Part shown: positions 52,791-63,529 of the stretch, one piece after another | Layout: every line of letters begins with the position of its first letter | Numbering within the stretch: position 1 is the first letter of the stretch | Assembly (NCBI GenBank): GCA_037953745.1 | Contig: JBAKBP010001399.1 | Coordinates: 1 to 64,000, forward strand | Direction: 5' to 3' | Source: Lithodes maja | Taxonomy: Eukaryota; Arthropoda; Malacostraca; Decapoda; Lithodidae | Length of the DNA stretch: 64,000 bases | Made by a program: the position numbers and the translations under genes | Notes under the pieces: model-generated | What the model saw: only the letters and a program-made list of their open reading frames with translations | What the model was told of the DNA's origin: nothing | The model's database searches: none

Positions 52791-53755
52791 ACCCAGGCAC
52801 AGCAACAGATCTCCTTCAACCCTATCTAAACACATTACATGACTGGTGCACTACAAACAGACTTAATTTAGCCCCAGCCAAATCTACTGTAACCCTCCTC
52901 ACAAGCTGGACAGGAGCTCACGCATACTCCCCGCAACTCACCATAAACAACATACCCCTAACACACACACACTCACCCAAAATCCTAGGAGTAACATATT
53001 ATAATACTCAAATTACATTCAAACAGCACACCACAAACATTAAAAAGAAACTGACACCCAGACTTAACACCCTCAGGTCAATTGCCCACACAAAATTTGG
53101 ACACAACAAAGAAACCACCACCACAATTTACAAACAATACATAAGATCAGTGATAGAATACGCAAGCCCGGCCTGGGCTTCTAACCTAGCTGAAACACAT
53201 CATAAGACCTTACAGACTATTCAAAATAAAGCCCTAAAAATCATCACAGGCTGCACAGCTACATCACCTACAGATCACCTACATCAAGAAACCAAAGTCC
53301 TCAAAGTCAAAGACCATCTGGACATGAGAGGCACTCAATTCCTGGCAGCAGCCTCCACGAACCAACACCACCCACTACACTACATGGCAACACATCAACA
53401 GACACCAAAAAATATTAAAACAACACCCAGCACACGCTATCACACACAAATACTATCTTCTCTCCCTCCCTGCCCACCCCAAACCAGCTTCCAGAAGCAC
53501 ATCCATACTCATATCTCTTGCCGTTCCATCCACTCACTCATAAACAACACGCAGCTGCAGGCACGACCTCCCGAAATCCATCCTTCTGAATCCAAAACTT
53601 CCTCTCGAGGACAGAGTCCACCTGGCCAGGCTGAGATGCGGACACCATCCAGCCCTTCTGAGCTATCAGAAGAGACTGGATGACTCCGTCGTCGACTCCT
53701 GCCCAGGTTGTAACTCAGCACCCCATACTATTAAACAAATCATAAAAGATTGCAT
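52791..53755 (+). pseudogene. I-like LINE reverse transcriptase C-terminal half
   Basis: Translation runs DPGTATDLLQPYLNTLHDWC, LNLAPAKSTVTLLT, SPKILGVTYYN, LNTLRSIAHTKFG and RSVIEYASPAWASNLAETHH, then IQNKALKIITGC and DHLHQETKVLKVKDHLDMRG in the 53150-53683 frame. In a shifted frame it ends RVHLARLRCGHHPALLSYQK with CPGC...H-I-K-Q-I-I-K-D-C, the zinc knuckle that closes I- and related LINE proteins. One late frameshift and the missing N-terminus make it inactive. Confidence 0.82.
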
Positions 53756-53789
53756 TTCACGCAGCTTAGGGAACAACAACAACAACAAC

Positions 53790-54205
53790 TAGAAAGACGA
53801 AGATGTAGGGGAGAAATGATAAGATATTATGGATAAAAGGTATAAATAAGGGCGATATGAGGTATTAAAGCTGAAGAATGGCAACATAACGCGCTCAGAT
53901 GGTTACAAGTTGGTATAAATAAGGGCGATATGAGGTATTAAAGCTGAAGAATGGCAACATAACATGCTCAGATGGTTACAAGTGGATAGGTTTAGATTTA
54001 GGAAAGATATAGGAAAACACTGGTTTGGGAATAGAGTGGTAACATGTGGAATGGACTGCCCAGAGTAGTGATTAGCTTAGGAACAGTTGAGAGCTTTAAG
54101 CGTTAGTAGGATTCCCATATGAATGATATGGCTGGGTGTGAATGGGAGCTGCCTCGTGTGGGCCGCATGGCCATATGCAGTTTCCCGCGATCTTATGTTC
54201 TTATA
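53790..54205 (+). pseudogene. CR1-type LINE 3' end fragment
   Basis: RFRFRKDIGKHWFGNRVVTC-like sequence and SLGTVESFKR followed by GGCCGCATGGCCATATGCAG and CTTATGTTCTTATA, the usual 3' end of CR1-like LINEs with a short TTCTTA repeat. A 73-bp segment (53841-53913) is duplicated in tandem with two changes. Confidence 0.72.
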
Positions 54206-55360
54206 ATTGTCACGGTCTAGTAATAGCCCAAAAAACAGCATAAGTACCGGTACTTATAAGTCGACCTTCCGCTTAGTTGCTGCGTAAACTAGGATATTCC
54301 ACTGTCACATGATACTAAATGGCATTAGAGACCCATTACAATACTTACATTCAGAACGGAAGCACTGATTATATGATATATTTGTGGGTATTGACAATCT
54401 AGCATACGGCCTTAACCTCGCAACCCTGTTTTCTATTGTTACGATGCACGATCTTGGAGGTGTTTTTCACTCTCCCACAGTGCTTTCTAGTAATTTGACA
54501 TCTAGGCCTACATATTTTTTTTTAGAGTAGGTTAGGTCAGGTTGTCAGGTTACGATAATGACAAAATAATATCATCAGAGTAGGGTGAGTCACACGAGTA
54601 TTGTTGCTAGGCCGCGGCTGCATACACATTCCCGTAGTTCTTTTTAGTAACTTTGACGCCTTTTACATAATTTTCTTAAAGCAGTGGGTCTGGTGGTGGC
54701 AGCCCCCAGGTTGTCAGGTTAGGGTATGACAATTGTAACAATATTGTCATCAGAGGATCGAGGCGGGTGAGTCACGTGAGTGTTTCTTTATGTCCACAAG
54801 TATCCCTGCTCTGTGAGAAGAGTAGAAGGTTGACAAGTATATAATTAGGCTACCCCCCCTCCCTCCCAAAAAAAAAGTGCTTGATCGATCATCAGAGTGT
54901 TACTTGGTATACTTCCAGTGCTTTCCTTTGACAGCGAGCAAAACTTACCTTCATCAAAATATTTTGGTAGACGAGCCGTACTGCTTCCTCACTCTGCTGG
55001 CTCTGCTAGGCTATACGGTACCCTGATCATTATAGGTAGGCCAGGAATCCTGACCCTACCTCTCATATATCAAAAACTACTAGCCTAGAGTAATCAAGCT
55101 AATACTTCTACCATTTGGCAAGAGTCAGTCAGGAAATAGGTGTGGAAATTTACAGCCCATTTGCTTTTGAGTTACAGAGGTTAGGGGCTAAGATTACTGG
55201 CCTACCTATAATGAACAGAGTACAGCAAAGCGAGTAGCTGATAGAGATTGATAGCTTGACCTAGCAGAGTGAGCAATGATTCAATGAAGGTGTCAATGAT
55301 TGTTTTTGCCCTATTTTCACACAAAAATGGCGTTATTTCATGTTTAATGGTATTAAAATG
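54206..55360. other. no gene seen; decayed repeats
   Basis: Two diverged copies of a block (GGTCAGGTTGTCAGGTTA..., ATCATCAGAG...GTGAGTCAC) lie at about 54530-54630 and 54700-54790, with a weaker third near 54885. Otherwise AT-rich sequence without frames or RNA genes. Confidence 0.5.
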
Positions 55361-55429
55361 AGATGACGCTTTCTAGTAATTATATATTCTTGATTACAAA
55401 TACTCATTTGACATACGCCTTCCTCCGGA

Positions 55430-55640
55430 ATATTGCCACAAATAAGTGTCCACACATACTCCTCAAGCAGCTCATTTCCATCACTTCCAACGTTCTTTTC
55501 TCTAGTACATTCAGACCCAATGTTTCAGCCCCATACATCACTGTTTGTACAACTATACCTCTGTACATATGCACTTTTAGCTTTCATTCCGATGAAATGG
55601 TATTGCCTGGCGGGTATGTTTACAGAAAATTAGCTTCATT
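55430..55640 (-). pseudogene. LINE fragment (RTE-like C-terminal region)
   Basis: The minus strand reads YRGIVVQTVMYGAETLGLNV and EVMEMSCLRSMCG, the conserved segment (YGAETW..., EMxxLRxxCG) that follows the RT in RTE-like LINEs. The fragment is short and lacks catalytic motifs. Confidence 0.7.
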
Positions 55641-56069
55641 CCATGCTCTTTTTAATGCATAAGCAAGAGCCAGAGCATAATACAATTATATATCCGCGAA
55701 AGGGCGATGATAGAGCTTTCCAAAGACACCTGAATCATCCTTGTAGGACATCAGGTTATCTTGCAACGATCGTGCAACCGAAGGGAAAATTGCCGAAAAA
55801 AGGTATCTTTTAACCCTTTCGCTGCGGGTGACGTTCTGGAATGTTTTGGCAAGTTACAGCAATTTCCAGGCTTTAACCCCTCCAACCCGGATGACCTCAT
55901 ATACGCCCATAACATACTCGGCCCGCGCAACCCGGATGGCCTCATGTACGCCCCTTGCTTTCGTGCTTGATTTTCGAAAGCCGCGCGCACATTTTGTGAT
56001 GATTGGGCGGTAGGTGGCGCCACCCGGCGTCAACGACGCCACAACAACAGTATCTACCCCGACGCCATC

Positions 56070-58985
56070 ATGGACAGTACACCAAATAGTGATTCCGCCG
56101 TGTCCGACATCGTGCTTCCTACGACGCCCTTGATAGTGCGTCGTGCCTTACCCCGACGCCATCGCCTAAATGTGTTATCTCCCGGAGGTATTGAGACGAC
56201 TTTGAGACTTTATGAGAAAGCTGATGCCAAGCATAAGATTGATGAAGAAGTGAGTGACCACTCGAGTAATTATAAGTCGAGTGATTATGGCCATGAGAGT
56301 GATAAAGAACAATTCCTGGGATTTGAGAAAGAATTTGAGAGTGATGAGAGTGATGAAGGTGATGTACGTGATGTACCAGTTGTTGAGGAAGCTGGTTTAC
56401 CTCAAGAAAGTGAACTTGCGAGAGTGAGTGAGTGGGAGAGTTCAAGGTCACAAACAAAATTTCGCATAAGTGACACGACTCCAAGCCCTTCCCCAGGTAA
56501 ATCGCCTTTCAAGCTGCATTTCTACAAGTTAAAAATACTTGAAAAGGCGGCCGCAGCAGCTAGGGAACAAGCTAAAATAGTTGGTGAGGATGAGGCTGTG
56601 AGTGAGGGTCAGCGTGGTGACCCTTCTCGACCGCCATTGTCTCCCTTATCTACCCACGCCACCCAAGATGACCCGGATGCCCCGCATTCTTCCCCACCAC
56701 CCCCACCATTGCCAAGGGTTGAGGACCCCCCACTTTCGGCCTATTTGCCTCCTAGGTCCCCCGACAGGAGACATACTGCTGCCGAAAAGGGGAAAGGTAG
56801 AAAATATACCAAGAAAATGAAGAAAAGTAAGAGAGTTTTGTTTGAGGCTCCCGCGGCGGCGTCCACCCCTGCCGGCCCCAGCCATACGTCCCCGCAACTT
56901 TCCCCACGGTCCTCCCCACCTCTCCCGCCTTCAACATGTCTTCCTGCAGAAGTATTTGAGGTCGCCACCCCAATACCTGGGCCTAGTGAAACTGAATCAT
57001 TGCTTTCTGTGACTCGTCGCAGGCCAAGGAGCCCGGGACCTCTGGAGGACACAGCCTCACCTGTCACTCCTTCCCCACCTCGCCCACCCGCACGCCGCCC
57101 ACGCATCACTGGTTCCCCGCCAGATTATGTGGGGGCCACTGATGATGAAGGGCACCGCTCTGAAGACTCTGGCCATGATTACATAGGTCCACCGTCAGGG
57201 CAAGATGACCACTCTGACGATGACGATGACTATATGGACATCGACGACCCTCGACCCACCCGCTTGGCCCGGCTTCGTGCTGCCCGTCTTTCTGCCCGCC
57301 GCCCTGGCCGCCGCCCTGACCGACGCCCTCGCCGCCGCCCTAGGGCGCGCGCCTCCCGAGTTGGCCGTGGGCGTACTGGGCTACCAGTTGGAGCTCCTCG
57401 TCAGCGTAGACAAGACCCATTCTACGTTTTTCAATGGCAGGACGTAGTTGATGGGGATGGATACAACCCTGATGTGCCACCTTTTGATGAGGCACTGGAG
57501 GGTTCAGGCATTACCCCCAATTTTCCTGCAGGCCCCAATGCTCCACCACACCAACTATTTGAGGCATTCTTTGATGAGGAGGTGGTAGGCTATGTTGTCA
57601 AAGAGACAAACAAGCAGCACCAATTCCAGGTACACTTTTTGGGCAAGGTGACCAAGGGCCATATGAGGAAGTGGACCCCAGTGACTCATCAAGAATTCAT
57701 GGTGTTCCTGGCACTCACCATGCTAATGCCTCATGTCAGGAAGCATAGGTTGCCTGACTATTGGATCACCAATGATCTAATTTCAACCCCTGCCTTCGGG
57801 AAATATATGGCTCGCGACCGGTACCTTGATATCCTCGCAGCGCTCCATCTTGTCACCAACACCGACGTCCACCGCCCAGACAAGCTGTGGAAGATTAGGA
57901 CGTTGTATGAGATGATGCGAGACCGCTTCACCTCCTACTTCAAGCCCTTCCGCAAGGTCGTCATTGACGAGTCTCTTGTGCTGTTCCGGGGAAAACTCAG
58001 CTTCCGGCAATACATCCCCTCCAAAAGACATCGCTTTGGCATAAAATTCTTTGTGCTGTGCGACTGCACAACTGGCTATGTCCTGGACTTCCTGGTGTAC
58101 AGCGGGAAGGAAGGGGACGTGCTTGTGGACCCCCTCATTGGATTTGGCGGAGCAGTGGTGCAAGCCATGATGGACCGCTACTTCCATAAAAATCACGTCC
58201 TCTACACGGACAACTATTACACGTCCCCCACTCTCTCACAGTACCTGCATGAGCGCAAGACAGGGACTGTAGGCACAGTACGAGGGAAAAGGAAGGGCAT
58301 GCCAACTTTCCCTGCAAAGACCAAAAAAGGTGATGTCTTCAGGAAGAAGTCGGGGCCCATTCTGGCTATCCACTGGCACGACCAGCGGAAGGTCAACCTC
58401 CTGACCACCATCCACAAGGGGGAAATGGTGGAGACTGGCAAGGTGGATCGCCGCACCCAGGCCAGGGTGACCAAGCCCGATACTGTCCTGGACTACAATG
58501 TCAACATGAGGCTGGTGGACAAGTCCGACATGCAGATAGGCTTCATTGACTGCCTGCGTACCTCGTGCAGATGGTACAAAAAGTTCTTTCTGCATATGGT
58601 GGACATGTCAATTCTGAATGCCTATAATATATACAGGCTTCGGAATGAGAACCCACCCCTGAAGTTCAACAGCCTGCGGAGGTTCCAAAAGCAGGTGTTG
58701 ACGGGGCTCCTGGAGAAGTATGCTACGCCACAGAGGGCAGTGGCACATCCTGGGCCCGCCGTTATCGACCGCTTGCAGTCTGCTCCATACCTGCTTAGGC
58801 ACCAGCTTGGTTACTTTCCTCAGAATGCAGCAGGAAGAACAAATCAGAAGCGGTGCCATGTCTGCTACCACAGCAGGGTGAGGCCGCACCCAGGTAAAAA
58901 GTCAACCACGGAGTGTGTGGAGTGCAAGGTGGCACTCTGTGCTGTAGGGTGCTTCGCTGCTTACCACACCAAGCAGGAGTTCTAA
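56070..58985 (+). CDS. piggyBac transposase (DDE_Tnp_1_7), intact
   Basis: 971 residues, longer than typical piggyBac transposases (about 600) because of a long disordered N-terminus: acidic Ser-rich 60-140, Pro/Ser-rich 180-360 and Arg-rich about 395-440. The catalytic domain spans about 490-870 with Asp633 (VIDESL), Asp714 (YTDNYYTS) and Asp817 (RLVDKSD). A Cys-rich C-terminus (Cys929 onward, CHVC...CVECK...CAVGC) is the zinc-binding domain that recognises the element ends. Start MDSTPNSDS follows about 190 bp of leader. No stop or frameshift is seen. It would excise and insert the element at TTAA, and probably acts on copy A as well. Confidence 0.95.
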   Translation: MDSTPNSDSAVSDIVLPTTPLIVRRALPRRHRLNVLSPGGIETTLRLYEKADAKHKIDEEVSDHSSNYKSSDYGHESDKEQFLGFEKEFESDESDEGDVRDVPVVEEAGLPQESELARVSEWESSRSQTKFRISDTTPSPSPGKSPFKLHFYKLKILEKAAAAAREQAKIVGEDEAVSEGQRGDPSRPPLSPLSTHATQDDPDAPHSSPPPPPLPRVEDPPLSAYLPPRSPDRRHTAAEKGKGRKYTKKMKKSKRVLFEAPAAASTPAGPSHTSPQLSPRSSPPLPPSTCLPAEVFEVATPIPGPSETESLLSVTRRRPRSPGPLEDTASPVTPSPPRPPARRPRITGSPPDYVGATDDEGHRSEDSGHDYIGPPSGQDDHSDDDDDYMDIDDPRPTRLARLRAARLSARRPGRRPDRRPRRRPRARASRVGRGRTGLPVGAPRQRRQDPFYVFQWQDVVDGDGYNPDVPPFDEALEGSGITPNFPAGPNAPPHQLFEAFFDEEVVGYVVKETNKQHQFQVHFLGKVTKGHMRKWTPVTHQEFMVFLALTMLMPHVRKHRLPDYWITNDLISTPAFGKYMARDRYLDILAALHLVTNTDVHRPDKLWKIRTLYEMMRDRFTSYFKPFRKVVIDESLVLFRGKLSFRQYIPSKRHRFGIKFFVLCDCTTGYVLDFLVYSGKEGDVLVDPLIGFGGAVVQAMMDRYFHKNHVLYTDNYYTSPTLSQYLHERKTGTVGTVRGKRKGMPTFPAKTKKGDVFRKKSGPILAIHWHDQRKVNLLTTIHKGEMVETGKVDRRTQARVTKPDTVLDYNVNMRLVDKSDMQIGFIDCLRTSCRWYKKFFLHMVDMSILNAYNIYRLRNENPPLKFNSLRRFQKQVLTGLLEKYATPQRAVAHPGPAVIDRLQSAPYLLRHQLGYFPQNAAGRTNQKRCHVCYHSRVRPHPGKKSTTECVECKVALCAVGCFAAYHTKQEF

Positions 58986-59255
58986 TAATCATACTGAAAT
59001 TGCCCAATAAAATGACAATATGTACACTATAATTATATATAGGCAAAAAGTGGAAGAAAAACAATGTATTATAATAAAAAAGTCAAGTATTATGAGAAAA
59101 TTGATACAAATACAATTCCACCATAATAATATGTGAAAGTGACACATATGTATATACCAAGTGACATTCATATGATTAGAACCTATAGAAATATATAAAT
59201 CAGTGAAAAAAGGACACAATAAATTGTATATAAAACGTTTACAAATCATATAACT

Positions 59256-59775
59256 AAGTGAAAGTGACACAAGACCTAAGATTTGATGGCCAAAGTATAA
59301 TAAACACCTGTGATAATGAATAATCAGTGCCTAATACAACAATAACCTACCTCAATTACTAATAAAATGTACGGTATCGAGTGAAAATGAGCATTATCAG
59401 TGACAGTGACACTCTCTAAAGCATATTTGTCAAAGTGAAAGTGACACAAGACCTAAGATTTGATGGCCAAAGTATAATAAACACCTGTGATAACGAATAA
59501 TCAGTGCCTAATACAACAATAACCTACCTCAATTACTAATAAAATGTACGGTATCGAGTGAAAATGAGCATTATCAGTGACAGTGACACTCTCTAAAGCA
59601 TATTTGTCAAAGTGAAAGTGACACAAGACCTAAGATTTGATGGCCAAAGTATAATAAACACCTGTGATAACGAATAATAAGTGCCTAATACAACAATAAC
59701 CTACCTCAATTACTAATAAAATGTACGGTATCGAGTGAAAATTACCAATATCAGTGAAATTGATACCCTAATAAA
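59256..59775. repeat. 177-bp subterminal tandem repeat, about 2.8 copies
   Basis: The landmark AAGACCTAAGATTTGATGGC occurs at 59271, 59448 and 59625, exactly 177 bp apart. Units are nearly identical until decay near 59745. The reverse complement of the same repeat opens the window (1-220) in copy A. AAGTGAAAGTGACAC is a shorter word repeated at each junction. Confidence 0.93.
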
Positions 59776-60181
59776 CATATTTTATATAATTGGCCTCAAA
59801 ATAACTAGAAAATATCAAAACAAACATCACATTCTCAATATCAAACACTAAAATCGTCTAAGGGAGATAAATACTTTGGCGCGGCGAGCGGCTAGGTGCG
59901 TCGTAGCCAGGGCGGGCCGACGCTTTCGGACGCGTGAGGAAATTCCCGCATAAAAAAGCACTCGTCTTCCCGCGCTCACCATTATGCAACCAGAGGGGCT
60001 AGAGACCTCTACTAAACGCCATTCGACAGAGGAAGGTTTGTGGAACATTATTTTTTTTTATTCACAACATTACATGCAATATTCATTCTTTTACAGAGTA
60101 GTTAACATAGGTAAAAAATCCTCAAAACCCCCGGTACAGGAGTACAGTCATAAGCTATAGCCCCCGGGGCTGGAGGGTTAA

Positions 60182-60544
60182 AAGCCTGTAAAAAACGTAA
60201 AAATCGAGTGTCAGTGGGTGGGAGCGTGAGGGGCCCACCTCCGACCCTCAGAGCAGCCAGAGGCTCACTGAGCTGGGCTGTTTCTCGGGCGAGTCTCTCT
60301 CTGTCTCTCTCATCAGTGTAGCCAAGCGAACGAGTGTTACATAATAGCGGGGTTCCCGCGTTTCACTGGGACCACTGCGAGTGTACCAGACCACATACAC
60401 AGTCCGTTCTGGTGTCATTTTGAAGCTATTTTCGCCTAGTTTTCGGCAGAATACACTTCATTTAATGCAGATACTTGATTTATCATTCAGGAGTGCCTGA
60501 ATATGCCCTAAATAGCCCAAACAAGGCCGCAGCCAAAGGGTTAA
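60182..60544. other. right part of the M3 miniature element
   Basis: Non-coding sequence between the pBac-1B end and TTAA 60541-60544, with a short TCTCTCTGTCTCTC run. No gene. Confidence 0.7.
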
Positions 60545-60664
60545 AGGTTTTTCCTTGTTTGAGAGAGGTAGGAGGCGAGGGAGGTATACAGTAGACCTTA
60601 GTACGTGCTGCATGGCTGTGGCGACCACACCAAGCCCGCTTGTCGTCCCTGCAACGCTCTGTCT

Positions 60665-61475
60665 CTCTCATTGTTCATAATGGCTTCACACACCTCTGAC
60701 CTCCTGATTCCCACCTCCTCCACAACTTCTCTTCTGCTCCCTCCCATACCTCATCCAACTATGTTTGCTGGCATTTCATTACTTATATTTAGCAATTCGT
60801 TGAAGTACTTCCTCCATCTTTCGACTCTCTCTTGCTTCTCGGCTATCACTTGCCCATTCTTATCTTTCACACCCTTACTATTTCCCTTGCTACCCTCCTT
60901 AACTTTCTTGACCTCATTCCAGAACAGTTTCTTACACTCCCTTCATTTTACACTTAGATTCCTTCCAAATTCCTCATCTGCTCTTCTCTTACTTTCCTTC
61001 ACCACTATCTTTTTCTCCAAGTAATGTAGGCTACCTCACATTTTCTGTTTCTCCAAATCTTCATTCCCTCTACTACCCAACCACTCTCTATACGCTTTCT
61101 TCTTGTCTTCAACAGCTATTTTTATCTCTTCAGTCCACCATGCTGTACCCTTCACTCTCCTCCCTCTTCTCCTTACTCCTCACATGCTGCACATATCTCT
61201 TCCTTAAACACTTTGCTCACCTCCTCCACACCCTCCAGGTCAAACCTACCTAGTTGTCTCTCTACTGCTCTCTTGAACTCTTCCCCAATCTCCTCCTCCT
61301 ACAACATCTCCACCCTCCTCACCATTCCACCTCCCTCCAGCTCTCCTCACCCACTTCTTTTGTATCCTAATTTTAGCTACTACTACATAATGGTCAGACA
61401 GACCCCCCACAATACCCCTATGCACCCTAGCATTTAGCACAGAATTCTTCATTCGTTCATCCACACATATATAAT
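60665..61475 (-). pseudogene. RTE-like LINE fragment (endonuclease end and linker)
   Basis: The minus strand reads DYICVDERMKNSVLNARVHR, GGLSDHYVVVAKIRI (the final SDH motif of the endonuclease), then in broken frames KEESEGYSMVD, FWNEVKKVKEGSKGNSKGVK, KQERVERWRKYFNELLN and RRSEVCEAIMNNE, the linker leading to the RT. Many stops. It is cut at 61476 by the DIRS terminal fragment; the remainder is expected beyond it. Confidence 0.75.
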
Positions 61476-61547
61476 CAATTTGTTAGTAGTCTTGGCAAAT
61501 CCAACGTCAAGGCTATTAACCTAATTGCAATGACGACTTGTCTATTT
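61476..61547 (+). repeat. terminal fragment of the DIRS-like family
   Basis: Begins CAATTTGTTAGTAGTCTTGG and matches the outer 70 bp of the right terminal repeat (39187-39257, reversed). It continues into CTATTTT, where the LTR of the next element begins. Confidence 0.87.
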
Positions 61548-61866
61548 TGTGACGCATGCCGAGTATGAGTGACGCATGCCGAGTATGAGCATGCTGTACA
61601 GAACGCTCAGTCAGACCCCACTCTCGCTAGGATCGTCAGGGCAGGAACTTTGGCTGTAGTCCGTGTAGAGTTTCCTAACTTAGTTTATGTGAGCCGTTGT
61701 ACTATAAGTATTATAATTATGTATTTTGTTTTCTTCTAAGTCAACGAGTTCTATTTTATATCATTAGATATAAGTATTGTGTGTGGGACTTATATGTAAT
61801 GATGAGAGGAGAAGAGAGAGAGTTATGTAACGACGGCCCGGGGAGCGCGCCACGAGGTAGGTAGGC

Positions 61867-61917
61867 CTCCCTCCCTCCTCCCTCCTCCCTCCTCCCTCCT
61901 CCCTCCTCCCTCCTCAA
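61867..61917. repeat. CCTCCCT heptamer microsatellite
   Basis: About seven tandem CCTCCCT-type units on the plus strand inside the LTR. Confidence 0.92.
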
Positions 61918-62021
61918 GCGCGTGGGAAATCCTTTGTCGATCTCAGATTGAGAGAGAATATTACGTAATGATTGTCAGTGGGCGGTCCTTAGTAGTTTGC
62001 GATATGCCGCTAGAGGGCCGA

Positions 62022-62072
62022 GTATAAAAAGGAGAGGTCCTCGCCACAATTCTTTAGAACTCATCAGGCAGA
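62022..62072 (+). promoter_or_regulatory. TATA-box core promoter in the LTR
   Basis: GTATAAAAAGG at about 62022-62032 is followed about 30-45 bases later by candidate initiators (TTCTTTAG and CTCATCAGGC). Within an LTR this is the expected start of the genomic RNA. The exact start site is inference. Confidence 0.6.
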
Positions 62073-62871
62073 GCGACTTCTCATATCCCTTGCAACTATC
62101 CATATTCTTCCGACTGATGTGAACTTTCTCTACTCTCTGAACAGCCTATCTTCTTCCCTTCTCGACCCTTTATAACCTCAATGACCCCTTTGGTGCAGAT
62201 TTAGTCAGCCAAAGTATTATCGCTTGAGTTCTCACGAGATAAGTGCCTGTTAGATAGCCTATTTTTGGAAGGGTTAACTAGAATAGGATTGATTGATGTT
62301 TGTTGCACTCGTATATGCATTTCCCTGTGTGCGATTATTCATGTTCCTGTTTTCTGCTGGCTTAGGCAATGCTAGACTGGGATAGGGTTTCTGAGTTGTG
62401 ATTTCCTATGAGTACTAGGTTGCGGTTGAACCAGTACAATTGCAACGGAGACGTGGAACGCCTAGGTGGTCTTTCTGACTGTGTACCGTGGGAGTTTAGC
62501 ACTGTGTTGCGAGTGAGGGCTTTTGCCTCTGCCACCCAGCACTGTGCTAACTCGTTTGCTTGACTTTGAGAGGATCGCCAGGAGAGAACCAGATACTAGT
62601 GATCTGGATCTCTCAAGAGAGCATCCCGTCAATTAACGTAATTTGGCCGCACAGCCTTAAGGACCTCGCTAGGCTACGAGCCGCTTGCTCAGCCATTGTT
62701 TCCTAGCCTACTACATCCCAGCTAGACTTTGCTCGACCAGCAGATACAGCATAGTATTGAAGCTTCTCCTTATGTATGTTATTGTTTATGCACTATTGAT
62801 TTCATGTGTGGCACGCTTAGCTACTGTAGAGATTAGTGGCCCACGAGCACAATCCTAGTAGGCTATTGTCA

Positions 62872-63529
62872 GTGCATTGTCGGAGTACTTCTTCTTAATG
62901 TTTGCCATTTACTATTGTTTATTCTTATAATTCTTCTTATGTCAACTTAAAGCCTTTAATATTAGTTAATTGCCAGTGTGTTACTTATTGAATTGCTGTT
63001 CAAAATCCGATACTTACTTCTTACGAGTATTCGAGAAGCATCTAACTTTATCAGAAGATTCCTTGCTTGATGCTCGAGGACTATTGTTTAACGTAACGTA
63101 ATAGTGCCGATCCGAAGTAGAGGGTGGAGGACTTCTTAAGTTCTTAGTCAAGGGTGGATTACTTCGGCTTCGGCCAACACTATTCTTTAGTGTTGTAGTA
63201 GTGCATTGTCGGAGTACTTCTTCTTAATGTTTGCCATTTACTATTGTTTATTCTTATAATTCTTCTTATGTCAACTTAAAGCCTTTAATATTAGTTAATT
63301 GCCAGTGTGTTACTTATTGAATTGCTGTTCAAAATCCGATACTTACTTCTTACGAGTATTCGAGAAGCATCTAACTTTATCAGAAGATTCCTTGCTTGAT
63401 GCTCGAGGACTATTGTTTAACGTAACGTAATAGTGCCGATCCGAAGTAGAGGGTGGAGGACTTCTTAAGTTCTTAGTCAAGGGTGGATTACTTCGGCTTC
63501 GGCCAACACTATTCTTTAGTGTTGTAGTA
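62872..63529 (+). repeat. perfect 329-bp tandem duplication
   Basis: 62872-63200 and 63201-63529 are identical at every position I compared, from GTGCATTGTCGGAGTACTTC to TTTAGTGTTGTAGTA. Each unit ends with a small hairpin (CAACACTATTCTTTAGTGTTG). No reading frame. Confidence 0.93.

Larger units (their letters stand above)
45555..53760 (+). mobile_element. I-like LINE fragment, interrupted by a CR1-like LINE
   Basis: The RT palm is at 45555-45950 and the remainder of the same protein at about 52791-53760. The order of motifs continues across the insertion (YTDDITLTCTR, then DPGTATDLLQPYL), so one LINE was split by another. 5' part missing. It ends near an AAC trinucleotide run at 53769-53789. 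Confidence 0.8.
55873..60181 (+). mobile_element. piggyBac-like transposon pBac-1, copy B, complete
   Basis: TTAA lies at 55873-55876 and 60178-60181, with inverted ends TTAACCCCTCCAACCCGG and TTAACCCTCCAGCCCCGG. The left boundary is confirmed by copy A, whose homology stops at the equivalent TTAA (4081-4084). Length 4309 bp: about 190 bp leader, a 2.9-kb transposase, then 1.2 kb of non-coding sequence with 177-bp tandem repeats. It appears structurally intact. Confidence 0.92.
55810..60544. mobile_element. TTAA miniature element (family M3) interrupted by pBac-1B
   Basis: The ends are TTAACCCTTTCGCTGCGG at 55810 and, inward from 60544, TTAACCCTTTGGCTGCGG (17 of 18 identical). The left part is 55810-55872 and the right part 60182-60544, about 430 bp in all. 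The interruption is exactly at a TTAA in the palindrome AGGCTTTAAAAGCCT. No coding capacity. Confidence 0.83.

Noticed and set aside
54897..55088. Small 63-residue frame as a gene
   Set aside because: No recognisable motif, no conserved neighbour, length expected by chance.
56070..58985. A domesticated host piggyBac-derived gene
   Set aside because: It lies inside a complete element with ends and TTAA, has a near-identical second copy, and has no introns or conserved neighbours.
59256..59775. CRISPR-like array
   Set aside because: Units are 177 bp with no unique spacers, inside a eukaryotic transposon.
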